DNA of 64,000 bases from Isochrysis galbana (GCA_018136815.1 CM030933.1:2672944-2736943); one strand, 5' to 3'; shown: positions 9,497 to 19,674, counted from the first letter of the stretch. Translations and numbers: made by a program. The notes: generated from the letters alone by a model not told the origin.

Positions 9497-11137
9497 TTAG
9501 AGAAGCTCCCCGCCCACGACGAGATGCACATGCTCCGGATGCCGCATCAGTAACCCTATGCGTCGCTTTGACGGAGCATTCGGGGCTCTTGCAGCACGCT
9601 CCTGCGTCCCATCGCGCCCATGACCGTGCTTGAGGAGCGACGAGTACAGGCGACGCGCAAGGCCAAGGCCCGGGAGAGTGAGACCCATACGGTCTGCCTC
9701 TGTCTGCATACAAGACACCGGCCGGGATTAGCGCTCAGCGTTTGGCAAGGCTAGCAACACTTATATTGAGAGATGTGACCCCCCTTTCGTGAGGGCAGCC
9801 ATTGGCCAGATCCTAACGCGACACAGTGGCATGCGAAAAAGATAATTGAAGAAGCTCACCAAAGCGATGCCTAGATCTTTTGCCATGTGCTCAATCATAA
9901 AGCCTGGCGCAAAGTCACCGTCTACCATTCGCGGGCCCAAGTTATTCACTGCCCATGACCCAGCAGCTCCCGAGCCGATAGCGCTGATCACAGCGTGGGG
10001 ATCGAGCCCTGCTCTCTTCGCATACAACAACGACTCTGTCATGCCGATCATGTTGTTGCAGGCAAGGATTTGGTTACACATCTTGGTGTGTTGCCCTGCA
10101 CCCGGACCGCCCATGCGGCGGATATTTTTCCCTAGAAGCTCAAGCAACGGCATGGCTCGCGCCATGGCTTCCTCGCTGCCTCCACACATGATGGAGAGCG
10201 TTGCCGCCTTGGCGCCAATATCACCGCCAGAAACAGGCGCGTCAAGCGCGGCGACACCCTGCACCGCAGCCCACGCAGCAACGGTCCGGGCGAGCGATGG
10301 CGTAGATGTCGTCATATCGATCAGCATTGCACCTGGTTTGAGCCCGGCCAACACACCTGTCGGACCCAGGATGACCTCCTCGACGTCAGATGGAGCACCC
10401 ACCATGGTAAAGACCACGTCTGCCTGCGGGAGGCCAGGATGGTGCAAGATCGTTCAGCACAGTAGCCCTACAATTTAAAACACGCCTAACGTCCGCACAA
10501 AGCGCTCAAGCCGCACAAAGTGCTCAAACAGTGAGCTCGCGCGTGGAGGGTAACGGGAAGACGAGGCGGCGGGCCTCCGCCCGTGTGCAGCAGGCAAGAA
10601 CATCACAGCGGGACGGAAAACGGTGGCGAGTGAGAGCAGGCAAAGCAACACCTTCTCTCCTTCACTCTCCTCCTCAACCCCCTCCCTTCCCCTCGAGTGC
10701 GCTCCCTCCCCCCCCCCCCTGCCTCTCTCCTTCCCTCCTTCTCCCTCCCTCCTTGCCTTGCTGTCGCTGCCCCCCTCTCCCTCGCTCCCTCCCTGCCTCC
10801 CTCGTTCTCTCGCACTCTCTCCCTCCTTCCCTCCTTCCCTCCCTTCCTCCCTCCCTACCTCCTTCCCTCCTTCCCACCCTCCCTCCTTCCCTACTTCTCT
10901 CATTTCCTCCTTCCCTCTCTCCCTCCCCTCCTCCCCTCCTCTCCCCCCATCCCCTCTCCTCTCTCTCACCTTCTCGGCAGCCTCTCGGGGCGAGGGGGCA
11001 AGAAGCGCTCCTTGCGCGACGAGCGGCTGGCACTTGGCCGTCGTGCGCGAGAAGACCGCCGTCTCGTGCCCTGCCGCCATCAGGTGGCCGCACATGTGCC
11101 GGCCCATTACGCCTACGCCAACCCAGCCGAGCCGCAT
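9497..11137 (-). CDS. HIBADH: 3-hydroxyisobutyrate dehydrogenase family oxidoreductase
   Basis: Three exons in phase: 11137-10970, 10423-9860 and 9703-~9497. Exon 1 gives MRLGWVGVGVMGRHMCGHLM, the Rossmann G-x-G-x-x-G motif of beta-hydroxyacid dehydrogenases. Exon 2 contains DAPVSGGDIGAKAATLSIMC (substrate-binding signature) and GGPGAGQHTKMCNQILACNN with the catalytic Lys of G-x-x-x-K-x-x-N. Exon 3 contains LTLPGLGLARRLYSSLLKHG and GRDGTQ. The reaction is NAD(P)-dependent oxidation of 3-hydroxyisobutyrate or related acids; in valine breakdown it is mitochondrial, but no presequence is obvious, so glyoxylate or succinic-semialdehyde reductase activity is possible. The frame after GTQ runs to 9497 with unfamiliar residues; shifting by one base gives SVLQEPRMLRQSDA and a stop at 9556, like the usual last helix. 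Its 5' region is shared, inverted, with the SPATA4-like gene. Confidence 0.88.
10640..10965. repeat. CTCC-rich tract inside intron 1 of the dehydrogenase
   Basis: Pyrimidine-rich on the + strand, hence GA/GGA-rich in the minus-strand transcript. It is complementary in composition to the CT tract upstream of the same exon 1. Confidence 0.85.
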
Positions 11138-11159
11138 CGCCTTCCCGCGCAGAGAGAGG

Positions 11160-11419
11160 GGGGGGGGGAAGAGGGAGAGAGAAGGGTGTGAAGGGGGAGA
11201 GAGGAAAATAGGAAGAAGGCAAGAGAGAGGAGAGGGGGCGTGGAGGGAGGGGAGAGGGGGAGAGAGAGAGAGAGAGGGAGAGGGAGAGAGAGGGAGAGAG
11301 AGAGAGAGAGAGAGGAAGAGAGAGAAGGATTGAGAGAGAGAGAAGAGAGACAAGAGAAAGAGAGAGAAGAGCAGGAAGAGAGACGAGGGGAGAGAGAGAG
11401 AAGGGGGGGGGGAGGGAGG

Positions 11420-11455
<36 letters not shown>

Positions 11456-11690
11456 AAGAGAGAGGGATGGAGAGAGAGAGACAAGAGAGACAAGAGAGAG
11501 AGAGAGAAGAGCGAGAAGAGAGACGGGGAGAGAGAGAGAGAGAGGGAGAGAGAGAGAGAGAAGAGAGAGAGGGGGGGGGAGGGGAGGGAGAGAGAGAAGA
11601 GACAAGAGAGAGAGAGAGAAGAAAGAGAAGAGAGACGGGGAGAGAGGGAGAGAGAGAGAGAGAGAGAGGAAGAGAGAGAGCCGCCGCTCG
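11160..11690. repeat. GA tract upstream of the dehydrogenase start
   Basis: About 530 bp of GA-rich sequence on the + strand, CT-rich on the gene's coding strand, ending ~25 bp before its ATG. Its distal ~110 bp are part of the inverted repeat shared with 15185-15290. Confidence 0.85.
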
Positions 11691-11875
11691 TCATGAAACG
11701 TCAAGGATACCGGTAGGGGGGGGGCGTTGGAGGGGTTTGGATGCAGTTACATCGAGAGCTATGCAGTTGCTAGGGTTCAGGTTAGGGTTAGTTAGTTAGG
11801 GCGCTGGTTTGTTTCTCGCTGTTACCCGGGCAGACGCATGCGGCAGAGTTTCGATCTTAAACCTCCCTTAGGCCC
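11590..11875 (+). repeat. Left arm of long inverted repeat
   Basis: Reverse complement of 14988-15290 over nearly all its length: the 'gccgccgctcgtcatgaaacg' block, 'aaggataccggtag', 'agggttcaggttagggttag', 'gacgcatgcggcagagtttc' and 'cttaaacctcccttaggccc'. The right arm carries one extra copy of an ~20-bp 'taagggaggtttaagatc' unit. The arms enclose ~3.1 kb. Confidence 0.9.
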
Positions 11876-12468
11876 ATCTTTGATGACCGCGAGGAGGGCG
11901 ATTGTAGCGGGTGGGAAAAATCAAAAAATCTGGCCCCCCAAAATGCAAAATGCAAAATCAAAATGAAAAATGGTTATGGTAAAAAGCCGAAGGGCCTTCG
12001 AAGGTCGAAGGGCCCAACAAACGGTTGAGGGTCTGTGGTGCTACTAGAGAGGTTCGCGCGGACAGTCTCCCCCCGTCCCCTCTGCGCGGACAGTCTCTTC
12101 TGGTTACTGTTATTGTTAATGTTGGAGTTTAGAGTGGAGAGTGGGGTAGTGGGTAGTGTGTAGTGTTTTGTGTGTTTTGGGCGACTGTATCGCGTATCGC
12201 CTGTTGGTGACGTGCAACCCCCTGAGTACCCCAAGCCCTGAGTCTTCAGAGTGATCCCTTCGAGTCGTCCACAAAAGTTTCTACAAGTCCCAAACAAGCG
12301 GCATCTGCGCGGTCGATTGAACAGGACATCCACAAGACCTTCACGCCTTTGCTTAAGCGAAGCGGTGGTGCGGCCGCAACGCGCCCGCTCACGCACGCTG
12401 CCGTGCAGCTGGGCTCGCGAGATGACGAGAAGCTGGACCCGGGACGGCGACTTCCCGGCTAGACCAAT

Positions 12469-12600
12469 GTGTGGGCAGGGCAGCTTGTCGCAGCCGGCTC
12501 TTCTGGGTGTGAGCGATGCCGAGGCACGCTGCTTCGGGACGGCCGCAACACATTCAACCCGCTTGTCTTCCACTATCACCAACTCGTCGACCTAACGCTA
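12469..12600 (+). CDS. Possible short coding exon, unknown
   Basis: Reads GQLVAAGSSGCERCRGTLLR, then DGRNTFNPLVFHYHQLVD. It has a CxxC pair and looks more protein-like than neighbouring frames. It may be an upstream exon of the ORF at 13145, but no convincing splice pair was found. Function unknown. Confidence 0.25.
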
Positions 12601-12732
12601 GCGCTCTCCCTTTCTCTCTTCACGAGGGGCGGGCACCCCCGCCGACTGGTACCACGCAAACACCTCCACCTTCCCATGAACGATCGCGCCGGTGAGGCTG
12701 GTAGAAGATTGGGGCGCAGGAGAAGCAGTGGG

Positions 12733-13119
12733 GCCGAGAAGCGGAAGGCAACTTGACTTTTTGGCCGAGGCCGAGAAGCGGAAAGCAACTTGACTTTTTG
12801 GCCGAGGCCGAGAAGCGGAAGGCAACTTGACTTTTTGGCCGAGGCCGAGAAGCGGAAGGCAACTTGACTTTTTGGCCGAGGCCGAGAAGCGGAAGGCAAC
12901 TTGACTTTTTGGCCGAGGCCGAGAAGCGGAAGGCAACTTGACTTTTTGGCCGAGGCCGAGAAGCGGAAGGCAACTTGACTTTTTGGCCGAGGCCGAGAAG
13001 CGGAAGGCAACTTGACTTTTTGGCCGAGGCCGAGAAGCGGAAGGCAACTTGACTTTTTGGCCGAGGCCGAGAAGCGGAAGGCAACTTGACTTTTTGGCCG
13101 AGGCCGAGAAGCGGAAGGC
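12733..13119 (+). repeat. 37-bp minisatellite, ten periods plus a partial
   Basis: Unit 'gccgagaagcggaaggcaac' + 'ttgactttttggccgag' repeated exactly every 37 bp with almost no divergence. Part of the unit reads AEAEKRKA, but each copy then meets TGA, so it is not coding in that frame. Near-identical AE-x-EKRK-coding sequence occurs twice downstream at ~13786-13880, suggesting the array arose from that coding sequence. Confidence 0.95.
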
Positions 13120-13144
13120 GCAGCTCTCTTGCTCTCCTTGATCA

Positions 13145-13852
13145 ATGACTACGTCGAGTCAGAAGCCAGAAGAATACTTTGTGAGGACGCCGATTCAAGA
13201 GCTCGAAGCCTCGATCATGGGCGTCTTCGGGGAACATCGCTGCAATAACACCAAAGATCACATCCACTTCTTCAATGACCGCAAGCCATGCAAGTGTCCA
13301 TCATGGGTACACTTGCTCCCTCTGGTGATACGACATTCCAATCTAATGAATCTCGCACTGTCGCACCACAAGGACTCGGTGCTTCCCTTCAACGAACCGC
13401 ACTACGTCATGTTCCTCCTTAGCAACATGATCAAGGACACCAAGTGCACCACCAACGAGTGCGCCTGCGAGTGTCACAAGTGTCCAGATATCCATTCCCA
13501 TCCTTTTGCCAGCGGCATTCTATTGACAAATTTCTTACCACGCAATCGAATGGTCTGCATCTACCACAGCGAATCCAAATTCGAATTCGTCCTCCTCTCC
13601 GAGCTACTGCAGAAACTGAAATCGAGAGACGGCTCGGTAGCGACCAGAAGGCTTGACAAGACCGAACTATCGGAGTTCATCGACGTCGACGCGGACGTGC
13701 GCAAGGCGCTTCACAGGTGCAAATCGTTCCGTTACATTGAGATATACTCCGAGTTGGCGCTGAATGGTTTGAGCCTTCGCCATCAATGGCTGAGGACGAG
13801 AAGCGGAAAGCGCAGCGGGCGCAGCAGCTGGGCTTTGAGCCTTCACCATTGA
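13145..13852 (+). CDS. Unknown Cys/His-rich protein, C-terminus frameshifted
   Basis: An ATG immediately after the minisatellite opens 235 codons. Visible features: a Cys/His cluster KCTTNECACECHKCPDIHSH (likely metal binding, residues ~100-120), NRMVCIYHSESKFEFVLLSE, and a Lys/Asp-rich C-terminal half. After YSELALNG (~13766) the frame turns to unlikely sequence, while the +1 frame reads FEPSPSMAEDEKRKAQRAQQ, then LGFEPSPLKAEAEKRKTWRM to a stop near 13938. That is two copies of a ~24-residue charged repeat, so a one-base shift or short intron is likely. Family not recognised. The gene lies inside the inverted-repeat-bounded segment. Confidence 0.45.
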   Translation: MTTSSQKPEEYFVRTPIQELEASIMGVFGEHRCNNTKDHIHFFNDRKPCKCPSWVHLLPLVIRHSNLMNLALSHHKDSVLPFNEPHYVMFLLSNMIKDTKCTTNECACECHKCPDIHSHPFASGILLTNFLPRNRMVCIYHSESKFEFVLLSELLQKLKSRDGSVATRRLDKTELSEFIDVDADVRKALHRCKSFRYIEIYSELALNGLSLRHQWLRTRSGKRSGRSSWALSLHH

Positions 13853-14094
13853 AGGCTGAGGCCGAGAAGCGGAAGACGTGGAGGATGCAGCCGAACTTTT
13901 GGACTTTGTCTGATCATCAACAAGGGGAAGGGCAGTAGGAGCAGCGACTGACCTAGGCGCCTTAATAGGCCTAGTTGCAATGCTTTGTCTTCTTCTTCTT
14001 GATTTTGTGAAAATTCTTGTGCGTCTTCTTCCTCTCCTTCCTCCTCACCTTCCTCCTCACCTTGCTCCTCCCCTTCAGGACGTCTGCTCCTCAG

Positions 14095-14895
14095 CTAGGT
14101 CGACTCGGGCTCGGCCTCCAGCTGGGTCGCCGCCTGCGTCTGGACTCGCTGACCTTGGATCGCGGCCTCAATCGCGGCGTCGTGGAGGTTGAAGTGGCCC
14201 ACGCTCCTGAGCCACCGCAGCATGTCCATGTCGAAGACGCAGGACGTCTGCTCCTCCAGCTGGGTCCGACTCGGACTCGGCCTCCAGCTGGGTCGCCGCC
14301 TGCGTCTAGACTCGCCGAACTTGGTGGCGTTGTCCAAGCCGCGGGCCACGTCGACCTTGTCGTTCCGGATGATTGCCTCGAACCGTTGATTGATGTCGTG
14401 CGACATGTTCGGATGATCCCAAACAGTGGTCGCGTCGACATTGGCGTCGCCCATCTTGCGGACGTAGGCGCGCACCAGGTTCTTGGCCAACTCTTGGAGG
14501 TCGGAGCCGGCTTCACGAGCAACTAGTCAATCCCACTCCATGGACATGGAGTCCTTCGCGAAGCCCGGGACGTTGGCCGCAAAGGTGGCGTCGCACTTGC
14601 GCAGCAGCAGGTCGCAGGCCAGCGCCGCGGCGGAGGGGGGGGGGATCTGCGGAGGGGGGGGGGAAAGGAATGCAGAAGGTGGCCCAGTTCTCTTACCTGC
14701 ATCTCTTACCTTAAACGCGTGGACAATTACCGTAACGGTAAAAATAAAACTCAAATCTTCGAATTTCGAGACGAAAATCGGCGGACCAGGATTTGAGCCC
14801 AGGGAGAATCCGAATCTGCACGCCTTGAGTGACCAAGACGAACATAGAAGACGATATATAACGACGAAGGCACGTACCCATACCGAAATATTCAT
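14095..14895 (-). pseudogene. Unknown ORF interrupted by one in-frame TGA
   Basis: One minus-strand frame reads ALACDLLLRKCDATFAANVP, GFAKDSMSMEWD, stop (14529-14527), LVAREAGSDLQELAKNLVRA, YVRKMGDANVDATTVWDHPN and INQRFEAIIRNDKVDVARG. Protein-like sequence on both sides in the same frame suggests one coding sequence with a nonsense codon. A ~75-bp segment is duplicated within it (14079-14155 and 14253-14328). Upstream of about 14650 the frame passes a G-run and a tRNA-like stretch and is probably not coding. Family unknown. Confidence 0.35.
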
Positions 14896-14987
14896 GCCAG
14901 GAGGCCTGAATGCCTGAATACAACAAAACCATGGACCTTCGATGGCTCATATCCAGTCCGTCCCATATTCGATGGAACACGACCTTG

Positions 14988-15290
14988 GGCCTAAGGGAGG
15001 TTTAAGATCTAAGATCTAAGGGAGGTTTAAGATCGAAACTCTGCCGCATGCGTCTGCCGGGGTAACAGCGAGAAACAAACCAGCGCCCTAACTAACTAAC
15101 CCTAACCTGAACCCTAGCAACTGCATAGCTCTCGATGTAACTGCATCCAAACCCCTCCAACGCCCCCCCCCCTACCGGTATCCTTGACGTTTCATGACGA
15201 GCGGCGGCTCTCTCTCTTCCTCTCTCTCTCTCTCTCTCTCCCTCTCTCCCCGTCTCTCTTCTCTTTCTTCTCTCTCTCTCTCTTGTCTCT
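14988..15290 (-). repeat. Right arm of long inverted repeat
   Basis: Mirror of 11590-11875. The arm ends in the CT tract that forms the 5' region of the SPATA4-like gene, so two divergent genes share the same leader sequence. Contains 'accctaacctgaaccctag', a telomere-like stretch too short to be a telomere. Confidence 0.9.
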
Positions 15291-15457
15291 CTTCCCTCTC
15301 TTCCCCCCCCCCCCCCCCCCTCTCTCTCTCTCTCTCTCCCTCCCTCCCCTCTCCCTCTCTCTCTCGCTTCTCTCTCTCTTATCTCTCTCTTGTCTCTCTT
15401 CTCTCTCTCTCTTCTTTCTCTCTCTCTCTCTCTCCCCCCCCCCGCCCCTGCCTTCTC
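15205..15457 (+). repeat. CT tract upstream of SPATA4-like gene
   Basis: Near-pure CT with a C-run, ending in a CTCTCAG nine bases before the ATG at 15466. The final AG could also be a splice acceptor of a leader intron. Confidence 0.85.
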
Positions 15458-15465
15458 TCAGACCG

Positions 15466-18066
15466 ATGGTGCTCGAGGCGCCGGGCGGATCGAGCGCGGC
15501 GCGGTTGGGCAGGTGTGCTGAGCACACCTCACGCCGCACCACGCGTCCGCCAGCAAGCGGGTCTAGCTCCCCCCCCCCCCCTCCCCCGCTTCCCCCCCCT
15601 CCCCCCCCTCCCCTCCCCCCCTCTCTCTCACGTGGCTGTCTGCGCTGCGCAGGGAAGAGCTCAAGTGGCTGCAGAGCCTCGACCTTTCGTACTCGGTGAA
15701 GAACGTGAAGCGCGACTTCTCCAATGGCTTTCTCATCGCAGAGATCTTCTCGCGCTACTACACGCAGGACGTCGAGATGCACTCGTACGACAACGGGCAA
15801 TCGCTGCAGAGAAAGCTCGACAATTGGGCGCAACTGCACAAATTCTTCAACAAGAAGAACATACAGCTCGATCGGAATGTCATCAACGATGTCGGTATGT
15901 ACAAGCCTGACGGTGCCCGTGCTGGTATCTTGGTACGGCGGCTAGCGCGCGGTTGCTAACTTGCCGCTCTCTCTCTCTCTCTCAGTGCATTGCAAGTCAA
16001 ACGAAGCGCCCGCTCAGCTCATCTCTGCCATCTACACGCTCCTCACGGGGCGCCAGCCAAGGCGCGCAGTGCGTGACCCTGCTCTGATCGATCCCTCATC
16101 CATGCCTTCCTACGCGCGGCCGAACGAGACGAGCCTACTCCGTGCTCACATTAAGGAGTCGGAGGAGCAGACCATTCTACAAGATCGTGACACTCACGCC
16201 AGCCGCACCTCGGAGATCATCGGCACGCACGAGGCGGCGACGCGCGCGCAGCTGAAGGATGCGGCTCTCGCATCCAAGCTCGCCACGACATCTTCCAACT
16301 ATGGCACCGTGGCGATGCAACGCGTGCTACGGGGTGCTCCAAAACCCATGTCGCAAGAGTCCTCCCTTGCGGTCCCGGTAACATTTCGAGAGGTCAAGGT
16401 CCGCGCAGTAGAGCGGAACATCGCGCAGCTGCGTGCAAACAAGGACATGCAGAGCTCTGGTGTAGGTTTCTCGCAGCCTGGTAGTGTAGCAGGCGCCAGA
16501 AGCCCGACTGAAGCTATGCCGAGGCTTGGCGTTCCTTCCGATAGTGGATCCCAAGTGGCACGTGAGCCTGCTCGTAGTGTGATCGCCATCCTCTCTGACC
16601 ATGTTACCGCCGTTGCGTCGAAGCTGCAGCTGACCGATCGGCTGGCAAGCGATGCTTACAACGACTTTCTGAAGCGGCTCCCAACACTCCCAGCCGAGAC
16701 TGCGGCTGCGCCCTTCTCAGCGGCCGCGGCTGATGCGGAAGTGTTGGCGCAAGCGTGCCTTGCGTCGCCACGCGAAGCATGGGCCCTCTTTCATCTCCTC
16801 ACTTCGGCCATGGCGTGCTCCGGCGATCTCGGTGTTGCTACTGCTGCGGCCAGTGCGCTCGCCGCGGTTGGTTTGGTGCTCTGCGCTCTGGACCAGCAAT
16901 TCGCCAGCCAGATTCTGACGGACTTTGGATTGCCGCGGCTAGTACCACTTTTGAAGGCAACCCCTTCGCACGCCATCCCTCTCCTCGAGGCCATGTACGC
17001 TTTCACCGCGCAGGCCGACCATGCTCACATTGCTGTCATCAAGGCGCTTCACGACTGCATGGGTGACCAGCAGGCGTTCATTCTTTGCCTGACGAAGCTA
17101 ATTCGTCTTGAGACGGAGCTCTCCGAAGATCTTCTCGACCTATACGTATATTATGGGGTCATCGCATTGTCTCTGCCGTCCGCTCGGGTGCGCGCAGCTG
17201 CGATCTCCATGCTTCCGCTCATATGTAAGCACTCCCATTCCCTCGTGCTGGATATGCTGCCGCGGTTAGCGGTGCTCCTCGAGGATCCTTGGTGGGAGGT
17301 CCAAGCCCAGCTGGCCGCAGTCGCCTCCGCTCTTCTTAGAACGGGCAGCTGTGGTGTCCAAACTCCCAAGGTCCTAGACATGCTTGTGCGCCTGCTCAAC
17401 ACGCGCTCCCCTGCGGTGCAATCGGCGGCTCTCTGCGCAGCTGTGCCGCTGCTGGGCACGTACGAAATTCTACCTCGCACGTTCGTCGCCTCGCTGCTTG
17501 CGCTACCCTCTTCCCAACGCTCACGGCTTCTGGCCCAAGGCGATGAGCCGATGGTCTTACCGGGCGCGGGGAGCCACATTGAGGTGGGCACGCTCCGCAG
17601 CTGGCAGCCCCTCACCGTGGCGATGCAGCTTATGACCGATGCCAAGGCGGCAGCGCTCGAGCATCTCGATCGCGAGCACGTGGAGGTCATTCAAGCGCTC
17701 ACCAGTGGGCCACTTGACCCCGCCGATACGGAGGCCTGGGGGGCTTGGTTGATGGAAAGCAAGGACTACCTTTATGTGTCCTTGTGCGACGAGGAGCTCT
17801 GCGATCTCATGGCGAGCGCACTACGGTCTCTCTTTGCCTTTGTCGGTGAAGGCGCGCTGCCCACATTTTCCACACTGCTTTCCTCGCTGCGCATGCTCTT
17901 CCCTGATGGACCCGAGCATTGCCAGTCAGTGGTTATCGACTTCTTGTTTAAGGTCTTCGAGCTGGGTGGTCCGTTTGCCACAGCCATGCGCTCGCTCACC
18001 GACAATTTCGATGATGCGCTGCTCAGCTCGCGCCTTTCTAGGCTAGTGGAGCGGGTTGCGAACTAG
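15466..18066 (+). CDS. SPATA4: SPATA4-like CH-domain protein with long helical-repeat tail
   Basis: Exons 15466-15512, 15653-15894 and 15986-18066 join in phase to 789 residues. The N-terminus reads [20 protein letters not shown], then [51 protein letters not shown] and VIND-V-VHCK. This is the CH-like domain of SPATA4, whose relatives bind axonemal or sperm-tail microtubules. Residues ~130-200 are low complexity. From ~215 to the end the chain is Leu/Ala-rich, in helical pairs such as [20 protein letters not shown], typical of HEAT/ARM arrays. Vertebrate SPATA4 is only ~300 residues, so the tail is an extension. Introns are short (140 and 91 bp) with CT/C-rich 3' parts. Likely flagellar. Confidence 0.87.
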
Positions 18067-18650
18067 TGTGCCGACAAATTCACGGGTGCGATGGGCGCGT
18101 CCCACCCCACTCACGGCTATGGAGAGCGCTTCTCACAAGCATCAATCTACCTGAGTTGCCATGCGGCGGTGGCAGTTTTCATTGCCACTAAATCAATGGG
18201 GGGCCGCAGGTAGTGCGTGTATCGTACAGATCACATTCTTGTCGGCGTATTTACACGGCATTTTGGCAATATCCATACGGCATGCGATCGAGGTCATTGT
18301 ATGCGGATGTGAGCGTAGAGTGCGAGGCGGATGACTAGGAAGGGGGGATGAGGTCAACGGTATCTCAATGGGGGCGCAGGATTCCTCAGAAAGGGGGTCT
18401 GAGATGAGATTATAACAATAGCAAAATTCGTTCCCAATCCCCAGTCCCCAGAGTTGCCACTGCCTGCCAAGCCCACCACCACCACCCAAGATCAGAAGCA
18501 GAAGATGAGTCCTGCTTTGGGTGGTGGGTCCCCGCCACATGCGCTGTGAGCTGTGAGGCGCTCTGGCAAGATCTTGGGCTTTCTTGCTCGCCGCGGCGTA
18601 GAGAGCCACGACTAAGGCTGTGAACACCAACCGGCCCTACCAAACGTGTT
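18067..18650. other. 3' flank of SPATA4-like gene
   Basis: No coding sequence recognised. Ordinary intergenic DNA leading into the repeat-bounded region at 18.65 kb. Confidence 0.5.
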
Positions 18651-18785
18651 TCAACCTGGTAGTGGCCCAAAGCTACATAGGTTGGTAGTGTTAGTGGACT
18701 ATAGCTACATAGATTGGTAGTGTTAGTGGCGACAGTGGTGGGTGTTAACATGTTAACATTGTACGTTAACACGTTAACACCTTGC
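18650..18785. repeat. Tandem GGTTGGTAGTG units and GTTAAC palindrome
   Basis: 'agctacatagRttggtagtg' + 'ttagtgg' occurs twice in tandem, then an inverted pair of GTTAAC doublets (18740-18780) able to form a hairpin around TGTA. Inverted relatives of the first unit, also in pairs, are at 20160-20225. Confidence 0.7.
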
Positions 18786-18949
18786 TGCTAGAGCGGGCCG
18801 AAAATGGATAAAAAAAGGGGGGGATGGGAGTACGCGAGGCGGGAGGGAAGCGCGCAAGCGAAGGGGGGGTGGGGGGCGGAAGGGGACAGTCGGGCAAGCG
18901 CAAGCGCAAGCAAAGAAGGGAAAGCGGCGACGGCACCGGATGAGACAGA

Positions 18950-19660
18950 GACAGAAGTCAGACAGAGACATAGGAGGTGGGCGCAGACAAGGCCAATGGC
19001 AGGCGGAGCAATCCCTTCACGATACATTCTGGCATGCCCCAAGGGTGCCCGTTATCTCCCCTCGCCTTTCTCTTAGTGGCCGAGGGCCTAACACGCTTGG
19101 TCAACGCTGATCCCGAGATGAGGGGAATCACGATAGGACCAAGAGAGCTAAGACTTTCGCAGTTTGCGGACGATACGCAAATTCTAGCAGGCTCTTTCGA
19201 GTCATTAGAAAAGGCGATGCAGATCCTAGACATCTATGGAGGAGCCGCCACCGGGGCTAGAGTGAACAAAAGGAAGAGTGTACTAATACGCATGGGATCA
19301 CTTACAGAGGCGCGAGTCCCCGTAGCGCTAGCGTATCTTAAAACACTAGGCGAGGGAGAATACGCAACCATACTAGGAGTACCATTCTGGGAAGGACCCG
19401 ACAATGATTCCTTTTGGGAGAAGCTTTACGCTAAGCTGAAGAAGAAAGTCGCGGCGTGGAAGGGAATTCAGAACCTCTCCATTCATGGAAGGACGCTACT
19501 AGTAAACTTCATAATCTACGGAACGCCAAGATATTGGTTGTCCACGTCCACCCCTCCGGCTTGGTTCATGGAGGCTGACGTTGCGGTCAAAGAGGATGGG
19601 CTGGTGATTCGGGCCTCTGCCATAAGGCATGCCCAATGGAGGAGCGGCTGCACAAGCCTG
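18950..19660 (+). pseudogene. LINE reverse-transcriptase fragment
   Basis: Reads FTIHSGMPQGCPLSPLAFLL, then LRLSQFADDTQILAGSFESL, NKRKSVLIRMGS, and WKGIQNLSIHGRTLLVNFI. These are RT motifs 4-7 of non-LTR elements, with the FADD catalytic box intact. The 5' part (motifs 0-3) and the C-terminal zinc-knuckle region are absent. At ~19660 the sequence switches to an ORF1 start in the opposite orientation. Confidence 0.85.
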
Positions 19661-19674
19661 ACACTATTGGGGTG

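Noticed and set aside
11240-11716. Long open frames of Arg/Glu or Ser/Leu in the GA/CT tracts (also at 6757, 22263, 34783, 56978).
   Set aside because: Dinucleotide repeats lack stops in several frames. No protein-like composition.
11775-11800. Telomere-like 'ggttagggttag'.
   Set aside because: Only two units, mirrored at ~15105 because it lies in the inverted repeat. No array. Likewise 'ttaggc' x4 at ~6370.
12598-13145. Minus-strand ORFs reading repeated LGLGQKVKLPSASRPRPKSQ.
   Set aside because: Produced by the 37-bp minisatellite, open in all three frames. No coding evidence.
14776-14850. tRNA-like stretch on the minus strand with box-A-like 'tggtcactcaagg' and box-B-like 'gggctcaaatcc'.
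   Set aside because: No 5' acceptor partner for the 3' strand and a weak anticodon stem. At most a tRNA relic, so not listed as tRNA.
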